From Bradyrhizobium sp. 132 (GTDB lineage Bacteria; Pseudomonadota; Alphaproteobacteria; Rhizobiales; Xanthobacteraceae), in assembly GCF_023074185.1 (NCBI RefSeq), contig NZ_JADPKY010000043.1, positions 62,001-126,000 on the forward strand: 64,000 nucleotides of DNA, in the 5' to 3' direction. Made by a program: the position numbers and the translations under genes. The notes below the pieces were generated by a model, which made no database searches, had not been told where the DNA came from, and was given only the letters and a program-made list of their open reading frames with translations. The stretch's first letter is position 1. Each line of letters starts with the position of its first letter. Below are positions 18,659-27,371 of this stretch, piece by piece.

Positions 18659-20140
18659 TTACAGGAAATCGGCGCCAGCCTCCGCGGCGAAGCGGCCGGG
18701 ATCGCCCTCCCAGACGATCCTTGCATGTTCGAGCACATAGACGCGGTCGGCATGTGGAAGCGCGAAAGTCACGTTCTGCTCGCCGAGCAGCACCGTGATC
18801 GACGTCGTCTGCCGCAGTTTCGTTAACGCCTTGGACAGGAGTTCGAGGATGACAGGGGCGAGGCCCAGCGTTGGCTCGTCCAGGATCAGGATCTGCGGCT
18901 GCATCATCAGCGCGCGGCCGATCGCGAGCATCTGCTGCTCGCCGCCGGAGAGCGTCTGAGCCATTTGGCCCTGGCGTTCCTTCAGGATCGGGAACAGCTC
19001 GAACAGCCAGGCGAGCTGCGTCGCGCGCTTGTCGTCGGTCAGATGTTGACCGCCGAGATCGAGGTTTTCCCGAACGCTCATCTCGCCGAACAGTTCTCGC
19101 GATTCCGGGCACTGCACAAGACCGCTGCGCGCGATCTTGGCCGGCGTCGTGCCGCGCAGCTTCTCGCCTCCGCGCGCGATCTCGCCGCTATAAGGCAGGA
19201 AGCCGGAGATGGTGTTGAACAGCGTGGTCTTGCCGGCGCCGTTGAGGCCGACGATCGAGACGAATTCGCCCTCGTGGACGTGGATCGAGACGTTCTCCAG
19301 CGCCTGCGCCTTGCCATAGAACACGCTGACATTCTCGACCTGGAGCAGCGGCACCTTGTCCTTGAAGCTGGTCTCGGGCCGCGCGTGAGTCTCGATAGCG
19401 CCGCCGAGATAGACCCGGCGCACGGTCTCGTTCTTCATGACGTCCTCGGCCTTGCCGGTGACGATCTCCTCGCCGAGATACATCGCGAGCACGCGGTCGA
19501 CCAGGGCCGCGACGCTCTTGACGTTGTGGTCGACCAGCATCACCGCGCGGCCTTCGTCGCGAAAACTGCGGATCAGGTCGGAGAAGACGTCGACCTCGCC
19601 GCGCGTCAGGCCAGCGAAGGGTTCGTCAACCAGCACCACCTTCGGATCACGCGCGATCGCTTTCGCAAGCTCGAGCCGGCGCAGGTCGGCAAAGGGCAGC
19701 GTCGGCGGGCGGCGATTCATGACGGCGCCCAAACCGACGCGGTCGGCAATCCATTTGGCGCGGTCGACCAGCGCCTTGTCCGGGAACAGCATGAACAGGC
19801 TGTCCGGCAGCAGCGCCACCATGATGTTCTCCAGCACCGTCTGCCGGTTCAGCGGCCGCGAGTGCTGGAACACCATGCCAAAGCCCTTGCGCGCGATCTT
19901 GTGCGCGGGAAGGCCGGCGACGTTCTCGCCTTCGAAGATCACTTCGCCGGCGGTCGGGCGCTCGATGCCCATCACGCTCTTCATCGCGGTCGACTTGCCC
20001 GAGCCGTTCGGCCCGATCAGGCCAAAAATCTCGCCGCTGTTGACCTCGAAGCCGAGGTTCTTCACCGCCGTCAATCCGCCGAAGCGCTTGGTCAGGCCGC
20101 GGACTTCGAGCACGGCCCGGTTTGAAGTCTTCATATCCAT
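18659..20140 (-). CDS. LivG-LivF fusion: tandem ABC ATPases in one polypeptide
   Basis: A 493-residue protein carrying two complete ATPase modules that are normally separate proteins. Module 1 (residues about 10-245, LivG-like): Walker A GPNGSGKST, HSRPL region, then LPFADLRRLELAKAIA in place of a canonical LSGGQ signature, and Walker B VVLVDEPFAGL. Module 2 (about 265-490, LivF-like): GLNGAGKTT, canonical LSGGEQQMLAIGRAL, and ILILDEPTLGLAP. The ATG at 20,140 overlaps the LivM stop (TGATG), indicating coupling. A covalent heterodimer with one degenerate signature is expected to energise the LivH/LivM pair upstream. Confidence 0.88.
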   Translation of the reverse strand: MDMKTSNRAVLEVRGLTKRFGGLTAVKNLGFEVNSGEIFGLIGPNGSGKSTAMKSVMGIERPTAGEVIFEGENVAGLPAHKIARKGFGMVFQHSRPLNRQTVLENIMVALLPDSLFMLFPDKALVDRAKWIADRVGLGAVMNRRPPTLPFADLRRLELAKAIARDPKVVLVDEPFAGLTRGEVDVFSDLIRSFRDEGRAVMLVDHNVKSVAALVDRVLAMYLGEEIVTGKAEDVMKNETVRRVYLGGAIETHARPETSFKDKVPLLQVENVSVFYGKAQALENVSIHVHEGEFVSIVGLNGAGKTTLFNTISGFLPYSGEIARGGEKLRGTTPAKIARSGLVQCPESRELFGEMSVRENLDLGGQHLTDDKRATQLAWLFELFPILKERQGQMAQTLSGGEQQMLAIGRALMMQPQILILDEPTLGLAPVILELLSKALTKLRQTTSITVLLGEQNVTFALPHADRVYVLEHARIVWEGDPGRFAAEAGADFL

Positions 20141-21066
20141 CACGAGCGCGCCTCACGCGAGAGAGCCGCTCCGAGGAAGCCGCCGGGGAAGAACAGCACG
20201 ACGAGAAGCGCGACCGCCGAGACGATGAAGGTCGCGAGCTCGCCGGTCGGCCTGAGGAATTCGCCGGCGACGATCAGGAAGATCGCGCCCAGCGCCGCGC
20301 CAAGCACCGTGCGCCGGCCGCCCAGTACGGCCGAGACGATGACGTTGACGCCGACCGCGACGTCGACCACGGTGCCGACCGAGGCGGTGCCGAAGTAGAA
20401 CACCAGCAGCGCGCCTGATAACCCTGAGAAGAACGCGCTGACGATGAAGGCGGCGAGCTTGTGCTTGACGATGTTGAAGCCGAGCGCGCCGGCCTGCACC
20501 GGGTCCTGGCCGCTCGCCTGCAGCACCAGCCCGACCGGCGATTGCGACAGGCCGTAGAGGATCGCGGCCGAAATCGTCATGAAGCCAAGCGCGATCCAGT
20601 AGTTTGCGCCGGCGTTGATGGTGATGACATCCGGGATGGTCAGGCCGATCTCGCCGCCGGTGAGATCGGCAAAAACCACGATGAAATTCTGCAGCATCAG
20701 CACCGCGACCAGCGTGGTCAGGCCGAAATACGGTCCGCGCACCCGAAGTGCCGGTAGCGCCAGCACGAGGCCGGCGATCACGGAGGCGAGCGCGCCGAGC
20801 ACGATGCAGAGATAAACCGACCAGCCGAACTGGGCGTTCAGGATGCCGGCGGTGTAGGCGCCGACGCCGATCAGGAAGGTCGGCCCGAAATTGACCTCGC
20901 CGGCGAAGCCGAACAGCAGGTCCCAGGCCATCGCGAACACGCCGAAATAGAACGCGACGGTGAGCAGCCCGAGCACGTAGCCGGAGACGTAGAGCGGCAG
21001 CGTTGCCGCGATGATGACGAGGGCGAGCGAGATGAAGAACAGGCGTGTCGTAAAGAAGCTGGCCAT
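20140..21066 (-). CDS. LivM-type ABC permease
   Basis: A 308-residue, about eight-span inner-membrane permease. Recognisable segments: MAWDLLFGFAGEVNFGPTFLIGVGAYTAG (the LivM signature region), LRVRGPYFGLTTLVAVLMLQ, and GLSGALLVFYFGTASVGTVVDVAVGVNVIVSAVLGG. The gene starts 1 base after livH ends and overlaps the ATPase fusion, so all are one operon. It forms a heterodimeric channel with LivH. Confidence 0.88.
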   Translation of the reverse strand: MASFFTTRLFFISLALVIIAATLPLYVSGYVLGLLTVAFYFGVFAMAWDLLFGFAGEVNFGPTFLIGVGAYTAGILNAQFGWSVYLCIVLGALASVIAGLVLALPALRVRGPYFGLTTLVAVLMLQNFIVVFADLTGGEIGLTIPDVITINAGANYWIALGFMTISAAILYGLSQSPVGLVLQASGQDPVQAGALGFNIVKHKLAAFIVSAFFSGLSGALLVFYFGTASVGTVVDVAVGVNVIVSAVLGGRRTVLGAALGAIFLIVAGEFLRPTGELATFIVSAVALLVVLFFPGGFLGAALSREARS

Positions 21067-21067
21067 C

Positions 21068-21943
21068 TCAGCGCCTCCCCAGAAGGCCCTGGGGCCGGAT
21101 GTACATCACGAACACGAGCAGCAGCAGCGCCGGAATGGTGCGATAGGCCGGCGAGATCAGATAGGCCGTGAGGGTTTCGAGATAGCCGACCACGAAGGCC
21201 GCGATCAGCGAGCCGGAGACGCTGCCGAGACCGCCGAGCACGACGATCGAGAATGCGCTCGCCGTCAGCGGTCCGACGCTGTAGGAACTGACGCCGAGGA
21301 ACATTCCGAGCAGCACGCCGGCGATGCCGGCGAGGATGCCGTAGATCGCCCACACCACGACATAGATGTTGGTGAGCTCGAGCCCGAGCAGGGTGACGCC
21401 GCGCGGGTTCATCGATGCCGCCAGCACCGCCTTTCCGGTGCGGGTGCGGTTCACCAGGAGCCACAACAGCGCGATGACGAAGCAGCACACGATCGCGGTA
21501 AAGATCTCGTTCTTGGGCGTGCGGACGCCGAGGATCTCGACGACACCATCGACGATCGGCAGCACGGTCTTGGCGTTGTTGGTGAAGAAATAAGCGATCA
21601 CCTCCTGGATCATGATCCCCCACAGCAGCGTGCCGGTGAGGACGAAGATCTCCTTCTCTTCATTCGGTATGCGCCGGGAGTCCTGGATCGGCTTCACCAC
21701 CGCGAAATAGGTGGCAAAGGCTGTGAGGAGGGCAACTCCGACGCCGATCAGTGCGCCAGCATAGGTGCCGACATTGAGAATGCTGGCGGCGGCCCAGGCC
21801 GCCACCGCTGCCGCCACCATGATGGCACCGTGGGAGAGGTTGAGCACACCAGAGACACCGAAGATCAGTGTGAAGCCGGTGGCACCGAGAGCGTAGAGGG
21901 CGCTGATGGCAAAGCCATCAATCAGAATCTGGAAAGCTCGCAT
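21068..21943 (-). CDS. LivH-type ABC permease
   Basis: A 291-residue permease. The N-terminal LivH hallmark is present: ALYALGATGFTLIFGVSGVLNLSHGAIMVAAA. Central and C-terminal segments ASMNPRGVTLLGLELTNIYV and SAFSIVVLGGLGSVSGSLIAAFVVG match the family. It is first of the permease/ATPase genes, preceded by an intergenic hairpin and the second binding-protein gene. Confidence 0.88.
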   Translation of the reverse strand: MRAFQILIDGFAISALYALGATGFTLIFGVSGVLNLSHGAIMVAAAVAAWAAASILNVGTYAGALIGVGVALLTAFATYFAVVKPIQDSRRIPNEEKEIFVLTGTLLWGIMIQEVIAYFFTNNAKTVLPIVDGVVEILGVRTPKNEIFTAIVCCFVIALLWLLVNRTRTGKAVLAASMNPRGVTLLGLELTNIYVVVWAIYGILAGIAGVLLGMFLGVSSYSVGPLTASAFSIVVLGGLGSVSGSLIAAFVVGYLETLTAYLISPAYRTIPALLLLVFVMYIRPQGLLGRR

Positions 21944-22000
21944 CTATGATTGGCCAGACGATCTTGCTGGAGGAATGTGCTGCGGAAAGCCGCGTGTGGA

Positions 22001-22027
22001 AGCTCCCGGGAAGTGGTCCCGGGAGCT
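22001..22027 (-). terminator. hairpin between binding-protein copy B and livH
   Basis: A perfect 11-bp inverted repeat, AGCTCCCGGGA, 5-base loop, TCCCGGGAGCT, 8 bases after the copy B stop on the minus strand. No long T-run follows, so it may partially terminate or protect the upstream mRNA, giving more binding protein than permease, as is usual in ABC operons. Confidence 0.5.
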
Positions 22028-22034
22028 GTTCCGG

Positions 22035-23279
22035 CTAGTTCGAGAGCTTGATGAAGCTCGGGAACTTGACGCCGACCTTGGCGACATCCTTGGGCCAGAC
22101 TGCGCTCTGCTTGCCGTCCTGCCATTGCAGCATCAGTCCGGTGATCAGGCCCTTGCCGTATTTGATCGAGTGGGTGAACGGATCGTCCTTGCCGTAGAAC
22201 TGGACGCGGCCGATCGTGCCTTCCCAGTCGGTCTTCTCGAGCGCATCGACGAGCTTGTCGGCGTCGGTCGAGCCGGCGCGCTTCACGGCATCGGCGATGT
22301 AGTACACCTCGTCATAAGAGGTGTAGCCGGCATAGGAGGGATAGTTGCCGAACTTCTTCTTGAAGGCTTCTGCGAACGGCACCGACTTCGGCGTCACCGC
22401 GACGCCGGGCCCGGAAACGCCCTGGTAGAGCACGCCTTCAGCGGCCTGGTTGGTATCCTTGCCAAAAGTCTCGTTGGTGGCCTGCGACGAGATACCGAAC
22501 ATCGGGATCGGCACCTGCTGGTTCTTCCACTGCACCGTCGGCTGCACGCCGACATGGGAGATACCGGTGATGATCACGTCGGGCTTTGAGCCTTCGATCT
22601 TGTTGAAGATCGGCGTGAAGTCGGTGGTATCAGGCGAGAAGCGGATGTGATCGAGCACCTTGAGCCCGATCTTGGGCAGGCATTCCTCGTAGCCGACGTC
22701 GAGCGGCTTGGTCCAGGCGGCGTCCTCGCTCATGATGACCGCGGTCTTCATGTGCATCTTGTCGACGAGGAGGTCCTTGGCGCCGTCGCAAACCGAGAGC
22801 GCCAGTGCCGCTGACGTCAGATAGCCGTGGAACGTATACTTGTTCTTCTCGTAATCGGCGTGGACGCTTTTGCTGATCTCGTTGGAAGCAGCACCGGGCG
22901 TCACGAACGGCGTTTTCAGCCGCGAAGCCCAGGGCTCCAGCGCCAGCACGACCTCGCTGATGTAGCTGGCGATGACGACCTGCACCTTGTCCTCGTTCAC
23001 CGCGCGTTGGAACGCGCGCACTGAATCTGCCGAGGAGGAGTGATTGTCGTATCCGATGATCTCGATCTTGCGGCCGTCGACGCCGCCATTGGCGTTGATC
23101 TCGTCGGCGGCAAGCTGTGCCGCCTGAGGGATGGAGGCGCCGGCAATCGCCTGCGCTTCCGCGATCACGCCGATCTTGATGGGATCGGCGGCAAGTGCCG
23201 CGCCTGACGCCGTCATCAACGCACCGGCCGCGGCCGCACCGAGCGATATTCGCAATGCGACAGAGAGTCGTTTCTTCAT
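22035..23279 (-). CDS. LivK-type ABC substrate-binding protein (copy B)
   Basis: A 414-residue binding protein whose Sec signal ends near GAALAADP; the mature part starts IKIGVIAEAQAIAGASIPQA. It is a paralog of copy A at 17,383-18,621 with the same length and order of motifs, differing mostly in the signal, in QAAEGVLYQGVSGPGVAV versus the equivalent loop of copy A, and in other ligand-side loops. It is the first gene of the cluster on this strand. Two binding proteins sharing one permease/ATPase set suggests two related ligands. Confidence 0.87.
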   Translation of the reverse strand: MKKRLSVALRISLGAAAAGALMTASGAALAADPIKIGVIAEAQAIAGASIPQAAQLAADEINANGGVDGRKIEIIGYDNHSSSADSVRAFQRAVNEDKVQVVIASYISEVVLALEPWASRLKTPFVTPGAASNEISKSVHADYEKNKYTFHGYLTSAALALSVCDGAKDLLVDKMHMKTAVIMSEDAAWTKPLDVGYEECLPKIGLKVLDHIRFSPDTTDFTPIFNKIEGSKPDVIITGISHVGVQPTVQWKNQQVPIPMFGISSQATNETFGKDTNQAAEGVLYQGVSGPGVAVTPKSVPFAEAFKKKFGNYPSYAGYTSYDEVYYIADAVKRAGSTDADKLVDALEKTDWEGTIGRVQFYGKDDPFTHSIKYGKGLITGLMLQWQDGKQSAVWPKDVAKVGVKFPSFIKLSN

Positions 23280-23529
23280 GTTATTCTCTCCCTTTGAAAA
23301 GGCCTCTTGTGAGCCATTATGTCGGCAACTATACCGGCGGAGGCATTCTCGGCAAGTGAAACCGCGTTCAGGATTGCGACAGACGAACTAAAGTCTAGCG
23401 CTGCGCAATTAGCGGGCGGGAGAGCTGCCGGACCCGTTTCACGCGCAGGCATGCAGATTTCGTCGGTAGGCATGCGCAGCTATCGCGCCCAGCAACCGGA
23501 TCGTTGAATTGCGATACCTGCGCGTTGGC

Positions 23530-24633
23530 TCAGCGCGCTCGCAGCAGCGATGGATCGAGCGGCTCGAGCCGGGCCGGATAGAAGGGCGAGATGTCGACGC
23601 TGCGCGTCGCACCCTCAGCGATCAGTTGCGCCATTGCCTCGCCCGTGGCGGGAGCATTCAGGATGCCCCACACGTTGTGCCCGGTCGCAACATAGAGGCC
23701 GTTGCTCTGCGGTACCCGGCCGATCAGCGGCAGGCCGTCCTGTGTCAGCGGCCGGAAGCAAGCCTGCCGCGCAATGATCCTCTCGGAGCGGAACAGCGGC
23801 GACAGCCGCTCGGACATGGTTTGCAGGCGCGCGATCGCGTCGTGGTCCGGCGTCACGGCGGCCGGATCGAGCGGAAGCGGCGCGAAGTCGGAGAGAGCGG
23901 TGATATGCGTGCTGCCGTCAGCGCGAGGAAAGACCTCGACTGACACGGCGCTGCCATTCTCTTCAGACTCCAGAAACAGCGCATCGGCCGGAGCATCCGT
24001 GCCGGTGTCGTACACGATGCTCGGGCTGCGCTGGCCGAAGACGGCGGGCAGGCTCATCCATTGCGCGGCGAGCAGCGACCATGGTCCCATCGCGATCACG
24101 ACGGCGTCCGCCTCCACGGTGCGGCCGTCGACCTCGACGCCCGTCGCGGTCGTGCCGTCCGCATCGCGCATGATACCGGCCACGTTGCCGGCGCGAAGCT
24201 CGGCGCCTTGCGCGAGCGCCGCGTTCATCACGGCTGAGGTGAATTTTTTGGGGTGAACGATCGCGGTGGTCTCCGTCGTGCCGATGCGCTGTGCGATGAT
24301 GACGCCGTTGCTCAGCCAGCCGAGCGCGGAGGGTGCATCCCGGAGCGGATGGCCATCGGCAGCAACGAAGCCGCTATAAGCGGTCATCGGGCGATAGCCC
24401 CAATCGCCTGCGATCTCTTCCGGCAGTTGCGCATGAATCGCAAAGCTCCGTCGCGCCAGCGCATCGAGCGGCGAGCCCTCGCACCAGTTGCGCGCGAGGA
24501 AGCCGCCCGCCTTGCCTGATGCTGCGGCCGCGATGTCTGTCCGCTCCACGACGATGACGTCGATGCCGCGGCGGCGGAGAAACCAGGCGGTACAGGCCCC
24601 GATCACGCCGCCGCCGCAGATCACAACGCGCAT
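23530..24633 (-). CDS. FAD-dependent oxidoreductase, D-amino-acid-oxidase (DAO) family
   Basis: A 367-residue flavoprotein. The FAD-binding N-terminus reads MRVVICGGGVIGACTAWFLR, a GxGxxG Rossmann motif, with acidic ERTD at the end of the second strand. KAGGFLARNWCEG follows, and the C-terminal RQACFRPLTQDGLPLIGRVPQSNGLYVATGHNVWGI is the DAO-family FAD-closing segment. It likely oxidises an amino acid or secondary amine using O2 or a quinone; the substrate is not evident. It is upstream of, and on the same strand as, the Liv-type cluster, with a 250-base gap. Confidence 0.85.
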   Translation of the reverse strand: MRVVICGGGVIGACTAWFLRRRGIDVIVVERTDIAAAASGKAGGFLARNWCEGSPLDALARRSFAIHAQLPEEIAGDWGYRPMTAYSGFVAADGHPLRDAPSALGWLSNGVIIAQRIGTTETTAIVHPKKFTSAVMNAALAQGAELRAGNVAGIMRDADGTTATGVEVDGRTVEADAVVIAMGPWSLLAAQWMSLPAVFGQRSPSIVYDTGTDAPADALFLESEENGSAVSVEVFPRADGSTHITALSDFAPLPLDPAAVTPDHDAIARLQTMSERLSPLFRSERIIARQACFRPLTQDGLPLIGRVPQSNGLYVATGHNVWGILNAPATGEAMAQLIAEGATRSVDISPFYPARLEPLDPSLLRAR

Positions 24634-25166
24634 GAATTCCCTCTACACAATGAAATCCTTCGCATGGAGATCCGCGGTATGGACCCCCTCCAGCCGCCAT
24701 GCGCATGATCGCTGATGGAACTACCGGAGTCTCCGCTGAACGCGGCGGACGATCTGTTTTTCATCGATGCAATGACGACGTCATTGTCGGCAGGCCCGGG
24801 TCTCCAAACTCAGTCACGAATTGCTGGGTCCCAACGCTGACGATGATGGTGTCGTTTGGCATACGGCGCATCGCGCAACTCCCGGTTCAAGCCGGGCGCG
24901 GGAACGAAGAGCAGCATGCCTTCGCGCCGCACTGCGGCCTTGGCGCGCCATTCAATCTTCGTTGGATTGATGGCGGAGATTTGCCCGAGGCGTAACTTGA
25001 TTGCGACCAGGGAACCGCAACTCTGCGCACGCGTTCGAACTGCTGTCACAACGCGCAAGTTCGCCGCGGTGCTCGTGACCGTTATTTGTGCAGATCGCAC
25101 CCGCGGAAAGCGATCGGGCGCCGGCGGTCCACGCCGACGCCCGTGCTTGCGGTCTCTCGCGCGGGC
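24634..25166. other. intergenic region without a recognisable gene
   Basis: About 530 bases between two minus-strand genes. Open frames exist, but none shows family resemblance, a convincing ribosome site or a hydrophobic or repeat pattern. It presumably contains the promoter of the FAD oxidoreductase gene. Confidence 0.4.
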
Positions 25167-26405
25167 TCAGCCGGGCCCTGCGCCTTGCGTGGCCGTATAC
25201 ACCGCGTAGACCGACTGGCTCGCGGCCATGAACAGACGGTTGCGCTTGGGGCCGCCGAAGCAGATGTTGCCGCACACTTCGGGCAGCCGGATGCGGCCGA
25301 GCAGCTTGCCGTCCGGCGACCACACCGTCACGCCGCTGTAGCCGACGGCGCGGCCGGCATTGCTGGCAGCCCAGACATTGCCGTTGACGTCGCAGCGCAC
25401 GCCGTCCGGCCCGCACTTCACGCCGTCGATCACGCACTCGCTGAACCGCTTTTGGTTGGTGAGCTTGTTGTCGCCGCCAACGTCGAACACGAATATCTCG
25501 CCCTTGCCGCCGGGCCCGGTGTCGCCGGGTCCCTTGCCGGTCGACACGACGTAAAGCTTCTTGAAGTCCGGCGAAAAGCACAGGCCGTTCGGATCTGGCA
25601 CCTGCTCCTCGGTGACGACGAGATCGACACGGCCCGAGGGATCGATGCGATAGCAATTGGTCGGCAGTTCGCGCTTGCCCGGCACGAAGCCGGCCGGCTG
25701 CCCAATCCGCGGATTGAGCTTGCCGCCGGAGTTGGTTGGACCGCCTGCGGCATCGGGCTCGCCTTCGTAGAGCTGGCCGCCATAGGGCGGATCGGTAAAC
25801 CAGTAACTGCCGTCGGGATGCGCGACGACATCGTTAGGCGAGTTCAGCTTCTTGCCGTTGTAATTGTCGCAAAGCACGGTCGCGGTGCCGTCGTGGTCGT
25901 AGCGCGTCACCCGCCGGGTCAAATGTTCGCAGGAGAGCTGGCGGCCCTGAAAGTCGAACGAGTTGCCGTTGGAATTGTTGGACGGCGAACGAAACACGCT
26001 GACGCGGCCGTCGTCCTCGCTCCAGCGCATCTGCCGGTTGTTGGGAATGTCGCTCCACAGCAGATAGCGGCCTTGTGCACTCCACGCCGGGCCTTCAGCC
26101 CACAGCACGCCCGTATAGAGACGCTTGATCGCCGTGTTGGGCTGGGCGAGATCGTTGAAGGACGGATCGACCGCAATGATGTCGGGATCCCAGAAATAGG
26201 TGGTCGGGGCACCGTTGGGACCGAAATCGCGTGGCGGGGTGGTGATCGTCGTCGGCGGTGCGGCGGGTCCGGTCTGGGCCAGCGCGGAGCCGGCGCCGGC
26301 CATTGTGGCGGCAGCACCCAGCGCGAGCCCCTGAACGAGTGTTCGTCGTGAAAGCGCAGCATCCTGGTCACGCTGCTCGTGGTCACGAGCTTCCTGGCGT
26401 GTCAT
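25167..26405 (-). CDS. SMP-30/gluconolactonase-family secreted protein with TAT-type signal
   Basis: A 412-residue beta-propeller protein. The N-terminus has LSRRTLVQGLALGAAATMAGAGSALAQ, a twin-arginine signal, so export in folded form is expected. Propeller motifs include EGPAWSAQGRYLLWSDIPNN, SPNDVVAHPDGSYWFTDPPYGG and DGVRCDVNGNVWAA (metal-coordinating Asn/Asp positions of the family). The ATG at 26,405 has GGGAGG upstream. Likely a periplasmic lactone hydrolase; the actual substrate is unknown. It is longer than cytoplasmic gluconolactonases (about 300) because of the signal and inserted loops. Confidence 0.83.
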   Translation of the reverse strand: MTRQEARDHEQRDQDAALSRRTLVQGLALGAAATMAGAGSALAQTGPAAPPTTITTPPRDFGPNGAPTTYFWDPDIIAVDPSFNDLAQPNTAIKRLYTGVLWAEGPAWSAQGRYLLWSDIPNNRQMRWSEDDGRVSVFRSPSNNSNGNSFDFQGRQLSCEHLTRRVTRYDHDGTATVLCDNYNGKKLNSPNDVVAHPDGSYWFTDPPYGGQLYEGEPDAAGGPTNSGGKLNPRIGQPAGFVPGKRELPTNCYRIDPSGRVDLVVTEEQVPDPNGLCFSPDFKKLYVVSTGKGPGDTGPGGKGEIFVFDVGGDNKLTNQKRFSECVIDGVKCGPDGVRCDVNGNVWAASNAGRAVGYSGVTVWSPDGKLLGRIRLPEVCGNICFGGPKRNRLFMAASQSVYAVYTATQGAGPG

Positions 26406-26685
26406 CGCGTCCTCCCGGTCATGTTCGGCTAGCCGGTTGATCCGGCCGAGCAGGGCAAGTTAGTCCGGTCCGATGACGGTTGCGAGGGGGAGGTACGCAT
26501 CCTCCGCGTGATATCGGGCCGGCAAAAGCGTGGGAACGTCGAACATGGAAACGACAAATTCGTCCCCGCGTGACGGCTTCCCCGGAACGCCTTCGGAGCG
26601 TTGCCAAACTGTGGAGCATGTCAAGCCTTGACCTCCTGCGCGACGCTGGCAGAACGTCACTCGGGGTGTAAAGTCGGAGTTCGCC

Positions 26686-26949
26686 GTGGTCGCTGTCGTC
26701 GTACTGGTTTTGCTGCTCGGGATTGCATTTGCGGCCGGCTATTTCACCCGCGACCACGTCTCCCGCAAAAGGCGAGCTGAGGCGCGCCGCTGGCGCGAGT
26801 ACTCCGAGCCGGAGTGGCTCGGTGCCAACGCGCCGGCCAACACCAACGAGGTCGCGAACGCCGATAAAGCCGCGCCGGTCGCGACCGGCGAGCTGGGTCA
26901 GATGCTGGACCGCTGGGAGACCAGGGCTCGCGCTCGCCGCACGGGATAG
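26686..26949 (+). CDS. small membrane-anchored hypothetical protein
   Basis: An 87-residue frame starting GTG at 26,686 with GGAG 6 bases upstream. It has one N-terminal membrane span (VAVVVLVLLLGIAFAAGYF) followed by a basic stretch (RDHVSRKRRAEARRWREY) and a hydrophilic tail. The expected topology is N-out with a short cytoplasmic tail. No domain is recognised. It is alone upstream of the leuA leader. Confidence 0.55.
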   Translation: MVAVVVLVLLLGIAFAAGYFTRDHVSRKRRAEARRWREYSEPEWLGANAPANTNEVANADKAAPVATGELGQMLDRWETRARARRTG

Positions 26950-27143
26950 CTACCGGCGGAAGGCGCAAGCACTTGCAGCACATCTGGTGATATCGCCCGC
27001 GCTGCAATCACGTCAGCCTTTCTGTCCATCTTTTGGCGTTGCAGTTGCTCCTATTTTTCGTCTAGAAACGGCCGATCGAGCCCCCCGGCAACCAACCGTC
27101 AACGGTTTTGACCGAGGATTTGAGGGCTCAACAGGGTCTGGCA

Positions 27144-27263
27144 ATGCTGATTCGCGGCCAAATCGATGGGATTTCGGGGGAGGTGGCTCTGGCCGCCGCC
27201 ACGATCCCGGCCGCGCTGCTGCCCTCCCTCCTTATTGGCGGGCTTCTTCTTACTTGCCCCTGA
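27144..27263 (+). CDS. leucine-rich leader peptide upstream of leuA
   Basis: A 39-residue frame from ATG 27,144 to TGA 27,261-27,263. It contains ten leucines, concentrated at the end: LLPSLLIGG then LLL from three consecutive CTT codons, then TCP and stop. A GTG at 27,183 in the same frame is an alternative start. It is followed at once by a hairpin (27,257-27,300) and ends 108 bases before leuA. This is the layout of ribosome-mediated transcription attenuation, in which stalling at Leu codons would favour leuA expression. No gene family match is expected for such peptides. Confidence 0.55.
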   Translation: MLIRGQIDGISGEVALAAATIPAALLPSLLIGGLLLTCP

Positions 27264-27300
27264 GGGCCGGCTGGGCGCCATGCGCCTGGGCGCTCAGGGG
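27257..27300 (+). promoter_or_regulatory. leuA leader hairpin (candidate attenuator element)
   Basis: The outer stem CCCCTGAG/CTCAGGGG encloses an inner GGCGC-CAT-GCGCC hairpin. The 5' arm overlaps the stop codon of the leucine-rich leader frame, so ribosome position would affect folding. An upstream GGGGGAGG could alternatively pair with CCTCCCTCC inside the leader. No run of T follows the hairpin, so whether it terminates transcription or hides the ribosome site is open. Confidence 0.45.
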
Positions 27301-27371
27301 TTGGTCGAGATCACCGGACACCTCAAGCGCCCAGAAAACTGATGGCGCAGAAGCTCAAAAGGAAATTTGAA

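Noticed and set aside
24810-25100. Open frames on both strands between the FAD oxidoreductase and SMP-30 genes
   Set aside because: No family resemblance, no ribosome site, no compositional signal; treated as chance frames in GC-rich DNA.
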